A stretch of DNA of 64,000 bases from CAZKVJ01 sp964556225 (GTDB lineage: Bacteria > Actinomycetota > Acidimicrobiia > Acidimicrobiales > Ilumatobacteraceae). The stretch is taken from contig CAZKVJ010000007.1 of the NCBI GenBank assembly GCA_964556225.1, forward strand, positions 62,001-126,000, read 5' to 3'. The notes under the pieces are model-generated. The model was given only the letters and a program-made list of their open reading frames with translations, was not told where the DNA came from and ran no database searches. Position 1 is the first letter of the stretch, and each line of letters starts with the position of its first letter. Below, piece by piece: positions 60,437-64,000 of this stretch. The position numbers and the translations under genes were made by a program.

Positions 60437-60566
60437 CGGGGTCGACCGCGCTCAACACACGCGGCCTGCCGGCCGATGTTGGAGGGTGCCGTCTTCGCCG
60501 TCCGCGAGTCGCCGCGGCTCGAACCGACCGTACCGTCCGCATCTCTCGCCCCGTACGGTGAGGGGG

Positions 60567-62801
60567 ATGTCATGCCGGCTCGCGGTCGTCGCGCTGGTCG
60601 CCGCGTCGGTCCTCGGGTTGCTGCCGGCGGTGGCCGTCGCCGACACGGACTCGCCGCCGCCGGAGTGGCAGGCCGATCTGCCGGCGGCCCCGGGTGCCGT
60701 GCCGCTCGCCGACATGACCCCGTGGACGCTGCCGTCGATGCCGCCGTACTGCACGACGGCGCAGATGTCGGCGGGTGACGTCGCCGGGTGTGTGCTGGCG
60801 TCGCGGTCCGGGAACCCGGACACACGGGGGTGGCCGAGTCCGGCCTTCCCGGAGACGCCGAACGGGCCGGAGCTCCCGTGGGAGACCGTCTCGCAGGGGG
60901 CCTCGGGTCCGCTGGTGGTCGACATCCAGGAGGCGCTCACGGCGGCCGGGTTCGCCACCGTCCCCGACGGCCAGTTCGGCTCGGCGACCGCGGCATCGGT
61001 GCGGGCGTTCCAGACGGCCAACGGGCTCGAGGCGACGGGCGCGGTCGACGTGGCCACGGCGGCAGCGCTCGGGGTGAAGAACTACGAGCCGGGTACCCCG
61101 TTCCCGCCCGCGGGCTGGTCGTGGCTCGGCTGGGCGTACAACGGCTCGGCGGCGCTGGCGCCGTTCGAAGCCACCATGACGACGAACCGGTCGGGGTTCT
61201 CCACCGTGCGGGCCGGCCAGCTGCGGGCGTTCCCGGAGGCGCTGGCGCTGTTCGAGGGATTCGCCCGCGAGGTGGCGGCCGGTGGCTACACCCTGCGCGA
61301 CATCGGCATCTATGCGTTCCGCTGCACGTCGAACTCGGGCCGCAAGGACTGCTGGGGCCTCTCGCGTGCGTCGCTGTCGAACCACGCGTTCGGGCTGGCA
61401 ATGGACGTCAACACCTCGGCCAACCCCGAGCTCACGTACCGGTCGCCCGATGGGGTCACGTCGGCGTGCTCGGTGCCGATGCGCACCGACATCCCCCGCT
61501 GGGTCGTTCAGACGGCCGAGCGGTGGGGGCTGTTCTGGGGTGGCTACGGCTGGTCGGGCGGATGCCAGACGCCGGCCACGTCCAAGTCGTCGGTGATCCG
61601 TGACCCCATGCACTTCGAGTTCCGGGGGACCCCGGAGCAGGCCCGGGCGATCGCCTCTCGCGCTGCCGCGGGACCGGATGCGCTCTGCATGGAGGTCGTC
61701 GACTCGGCAGGGGAGACGGTGGAGCGATGTGCGCCCGGTGGCCTGCCGGGAGCAGGCTGGCGGATCCCGGTGACGCTCGACGTGCCGGCCGGCGCAACGG
61801 CGGCGCTGGTGAACGTGGCGATCACGGGAGCGACGGGGTCGGGGTACGTGACGGTCGAGTCGTGCCGGGCGACGCCGGACGGGCTGCGGGCGTGGTCGAA
61901 CGGCAACTACGCGCCGGGGACGACGACGTCGAACCTGGCCGTCGCGCCGCTCGACGGCTCGGGACGCTTCTGCGTGTACGTGGCGTCGCCGGTGCACGTG
62001 GTCGTGGACCTGCAGGGGTTCGTGTCGACGTCGGGCTCGCGGGTGCTGGCACCCACGGTGTCGCGGGTGCTCGACACCCGTGCCTCGGGCGGTGCCCGCC
62101 CGGGCGGGTCGGTCGTCCAGGTGCCCGCCGGCGCGCCGCTCGACGCCGTCGGCGCGCTCGCCAACCTGGCCGTCGTGGCCCCATCGGCCGCCGGCTACGT
62201 GACCGCCGACCGGTGCTCGCAGCTCGCGCCGGGCGTGCAGACGCGCTCGAACCTGAACTTCGCCCGGCTGGAGACGGTGTCGAACCTGTCGCTCGTGCCC
62301 GTCGGGGACGAGGTCTTCTGCATGGTGCCGGCGGTGACGACCGACCTGCTGGCCGACGTGCAGGGCTGGCTGGTGCCGGGCTCGGCCGGGTGGGGGATCG
62401 ACCTGGTCGGCGCCACGCGGCTGGTCGACACGCGTGGCTGCCGGGACGTCGGGTGCGGGGTGGCGGTGCCGGCGGGTGGGCGGCTGCGGTTGGCGGCCCC
62501 GCCGGGCGCGGCCGCGGTGCTCGCCAACCTGACCGTGACCCAACCGGGCGCCGCCGGCTTCATCACCGCCGGACCGTGCGACGAGGTCGGCCGGACCGAG
62601 TGGTCGAACGCGAACTTCGACCGGGCGGAGACGGCGGCGAACCTGGCGGTGGTGCGAGTCGGCTCCGACGGATCGTTCTGCGTACGGCCGTCGACGTCGA
62701 CGCACCTGGTGGTGGATCTCGCCGCCGTCCTCTCGCCGGCGGCGTCCGGGCGGCTGTCACCGGTCACCCCCGCCCGCATGATCGACTCCCGCGCCCTGTA
62801 G
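60567..62801 (+). CDS. Secreted D,D-carboxypeptidase-like (M15/VanY) protein with three surface repeats
   Basis: 744 residues from ATG 60567 (GTG 60558 possible). A signal peptide (LAVVALVAASVLGLLPAVAVA, partial) leads to a peptidoglycan-binding domain (about 110-165: IQEALTAAGFATVPDGQFG, VRAFQTANGLEATG). A peptidase M15-like domain follows with metal/catalytic motifs SNHAFGLAMDVN (about 271) and RDPMHFEF (about 345). Three Cys-containing beta repeats end the protein (about 392-490, 495-610, 613-744), each with a core of the type SGYVTVESC ... SNGNY ... SNLAV ... HVVVDL. Such repeats decorate many Acidimicrobiia surface proteins. Role: cell-wall peptide trimming, inferred. Confidence 0.83.
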   Translation: MSCRLAVVALVAASVLGLLPAVAVADTDSPPPEWQADLPAAPGAVPLADMTPWTLPSMPPYCTTAQMSAGDVAGCVLASRSGNPDTRGWPSPAFPETPNGPELPWETVSQGASGPLVVDIQEALTAAGFATVPDGQFGSATAASVRAFQTANGLEATGAVDVATAAALGVKNYEPGTPFPPAGWSWLGWAYNGSAALAPFEATMTTNRSGFSTVRAGQLRAFPEALALFEGFAREVAAGGYTLRDIGIYAFRCTSNSGRKDCWGLSRASLSNHAFGLAMDVNTSANPELTYRSPDGVTSACSVPMRTDIPRWVVQTAERWGLFWGGYGWSGGCQTPATSKSSVIRDPMHFEFRGTPEQARAIASRAAAGPDALCMEVVDSAGETVERCAPGGLPGAGWRIPVTLDVPAGATAALVNVAITGATGSGYVTVESCRATPDGLRAWSNGNYAPGTTTSNLAVAPLDGSGRFCVYVASPVHVVVDLQGFVSTSGSRVLAPTVSRVLDTRASGGARPGGSVVQVPAGAPLDAVGALANLAVVAPSAAGYVTADRCSQLAPGVQTRSNLNFARLETVSNLSLVPVGDEVFCMVPAVTTDLLADVQGWLVPGSAGWGIDLVGATRLVDTRGCRDVGCGVAVPAGGRLRLAAPPGAAAVLANLTVTQPGAAGFITAGPCDEVGRTEWSNANFDRAETAANLAVVRVGSDGSFCVRPSTSTHLVVDLAAVLSPAASGRLSPVTPARMIDSRAL

Positions 62802-62803
62802 CG

Positions 62804-62866
62804 CTCGTGCGTTTGGCCGACTTGCGAGCGTTTCTGCTGCCGAATCGAACAAACGCGGGGCACGAG
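62804..62866 (+). repeat. Hairpin element downstream of the surface peptidase gene (copy B of two)
   Basis: CTCGTG (62804-62809) with CGTTTG pairs to CAAACG and CACGAG (62850-62866) with a 5-nt bulge, giving a 12-bp broken stem. It opens with the same GCGTTTGG-Y-CGA words as the element at 7612 and, like it, starts a few bases after a stop codon. Terminator or dispersed repeat. Confidence 0.5.
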
Positions 62867-62882
62867 GGGCAGGATTCGCACC

Positions 62883-63614
62883 GTGGCCGGTCGGGTGCGG
62901 GTCGGGTGCTCGGGGTGGACGTACGACGACTGGCGCGGCCTCGTCTACCCGGCGGGACTGGAGCGCCGGGACTGGTTCGCGCACTACGCCACCCTGTTCG
63001 ACACGGTCGAGATCAACTCGAGCTTCTACGGGCAACCGTCGCCCTCGACGGTCGAGCGATGGGCTGCGCAGGCGCCACCCGGGTTCCTCTACGCCGTCAA
63101 GCTCGGGTCGTTCGCGACCCACCGCAAGAAGCTGCTCGACCCGCCGCTGTGGATGCCCCGCCACCTGGCGTTGGCCAGCGGGCTCGGCGCGTCGCTCGGT
63201 CCCACGCTGGTGCAGCTCCCGCCCCACTGGCGGCGCAACCCGGCTCGCCTCGATGAGGCACTGGCGGCTGCACCCACCGAGCAGCGATGGGCCGTCGAGG
63301 TCCGCGATCGCTCGTGGCTCCACGACGACGTGTTCGACGTGCTCGCTCGCCACGGTGCCGCGCTGTGCCTGCACGACCTGCTCGCCGGCCACCCGTGGGT
63401 CCTGACGGCAGCGTGGACCTACGTCCGCTTCCACGGGCCCGACGCGCTCGTACGGCCGTACGCCGGTGCGTACGGCGCTCGGCGCCTGCGGCGACCCGCC
63501 GAGCGTCTGGCGCGGTGGCTCGACGACGGCATCGACGTGTACGCCTACTTCAACAACGACATCGGTGCCGCCGCCGTCGCCGACGCCCGCTGGCTCCGCG
63601 ACCGCCTCCGCTGA
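62883..63614 (+). CDS. DUF72 (YecE) family protein
   Basis: 243 residues, GTG start. TIM-barrel DUF72 family: VGCSGWTYDDWRGLVYPAG, FDTVEINSSFYGQPS, FLYAVKLGSFATHRKKL and YAYFNNDIGAAAVADA. All family signatures are present. Biochemical function is still not established; relatives have been linked to DNA or metal-related processes without proof. It is convergent with a LigD-type polymerase gene, 13 nt apart. Confidence 0.88.
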   Translation: MAGRVRVGCSGWTYDDWRGLVYPAGLERRDWFAHYATLFDTVEINSSFYGQPSPSTVERWAAQAPPGFLYAVKLGSFATHRKKLLDPPLWMPRHLALASGLGASLGPTLVQLPPHWRRNPARLDEALAAAPTEQRWAVEVRDRSWLHDDVFDVLARHGAALCLHDLLAGHPWVLTAAWTYVRFHGPDALVRPYAGAYGARRLRRPAERLARWLDDGIDVYAYFNNDIGAAAVADARWLRDRLR

Positions 63615-63627
63615 GCCCGCCTCAGGG

Positions 63628-64000
63628 TCACGGGGTGCGCTTGGCGCGGCTGGGGGCCACGCGGGGTGGTTCGCCGGGTGCCTTCGGGTACACGGGTGGC
63701 CACGGCGCGTCGACCAGGCCGTCCTCGTGGTCCCGGCGGACCATGTCGAGGAGCGGTTCGAGCGACTGCGGCGCATCGCCCATCGACGCCCACGGATCGC
63801 CCTCGGTGCGCACCCGGGCCGGCACGGTCGCGATGGTCAGCGCCCTCGGGTCGACCGTCGCCAGCTCGTGCCACGCGAAGGGGCACGACACGGGAGCGTC
63901 GTCACGAGCGCGGACGCTCCACGCCGCGAAGACCGTCTTGTGCGGTGCGTTCTGGTTGAAGTCCACGAAGATCCGCGCCCCCCGCTCCTCCTTCCACCAC
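63628..64000 (-). CDS. LigD-type DNA polymerase/primase domain protein, C-terminal part
   Basis: The gene runs off the right edge; 123 residues are visible. The segment WWKEERGARIFVDFNQN, then HKTVFAAWSVRAR and VSCPFAWHELATVDP, are signatures of the polymerase domain of the NHEJ ligase LigD, followed by LTIATVPARV, DPWASMGDAPQSLEPLLDM. After the domain comes a Pro/Lys-rich tail (GEPPRVAPSRAKRTP). A free-standing polymerase domain, separate from the ligase, is common in actinobacteria. Ku and ligase genes are not in the window. Confidence 0.87.
   Translation of the reverse strand, partial: WWKEERGARIFVDFNQNAPHKTVFAAWSVRARDDAPVSCPFAWHELATVDPRALTIATVPARVRTEGDPWASMGDAPQSLEPLLDMVRRDHEDGLVDAPWPPVYPKAPGEPPRVAPSRAKRTP

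Overview
The window is a strongly GC-rich, densely coded chromosomal segment. Its gene content points to a high-GC actinobacterium of the Acidimicrobiia type (Ilumatobacter/Microthrix-like). Three things support this: the actinobacterial orders smc..ftsY-ffh-rpsP-khpA-rimM-trmD-rplS-DUF2469-yraN and recA-miaB-miaA-dapF-hflX..lexA-LysM-nrdR; a fused indolepyruvate ferredoxin oxidoreductase; and a surface protein with the Cys-containing beta repeats common in that class. The assignment is an inference. The sequence is draft quality: a 10-N gap at 7684-7693 lies in a palindromic C/G homopolymer tract, and one SDR gene is frameshifted.

Layout. 1-16 kb: end of smc; a spermidine/putrescine-type ABC transporter operon (ATPase, lipoprotein, two permeases) inserted between smc and ftsY; a lipoprotein; the SRP/ribosome/tRNA-modification run (ffh, rpsP, khpA, rimM, trmD, rplS, DUF2469); an alpha/beta hydrolase; a sterol-desaturase-like hydroxylase; yraN; an enoyl-CoA hydratase. 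16-30 kb: metabolic genes (rpe, RlmD/TrmA-like methyltransferase, psuG, two tandem flavodoxin-fold reductases, fused indolepyruvate oxidoreductase, glycogen phosphorylase, enoyl-CoA hydratase plus acyl-CoA dehydrogenase) with two proline-rich membrane proteins. 30-39.5 kb: a broken SDR gene, a tandem-MarR regulator, and a membrane/lipid cluster: an 804-residue pseudo-PAP2/kinase-like/flippase fusion, a membrane-anchored PLC-like phosphodiesterase coupled to it, two PAP2 phosphatases and a membrane-anchored hydrolase. 39.5-44.5 kb: tRNA-Lys and tRNA-His, a phosphotransferase, a class III aminotransferase behind a paired operator, membrane proteins and a third enoyl-CoA hydratase. 44.6-60.4 kb: the DNA-damage and nucleotide block (recA, miaB, miaA, dapF, hflX, dapC-like aminotransferase, lexA, a ChiZ-like LysM protein, nrdR, a pyrimidine-reductase-like gene, a molybdopterin oxidoreductase and the B12-dependent ribonucleotide reductase nrdJ). 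60.5-64 kb: a secreted M15-type peptidase with surface repeats, a DUF72 protein, and the end of a LigD-type polymerase gene.

The regulatory signals tie several genes together. Perfect LexA (SOS) boxes sit inside the promoters of recA and of the LysM gene, and a cluster of five box-like palindromes separates lexA from the LysM gene. nrdR lies about 3.5 kb upstream of nrdJ, whose promoter carries two NrdR-like boxes 42 bp apart, so the repressor and its likely target are in the same window. A 120-nt multibranched inverted-repeat element upstream of nrdJ, a paired 13-bp operator in front of the class III aminotransferase, and the three-module flippase fusion are the least explained items.
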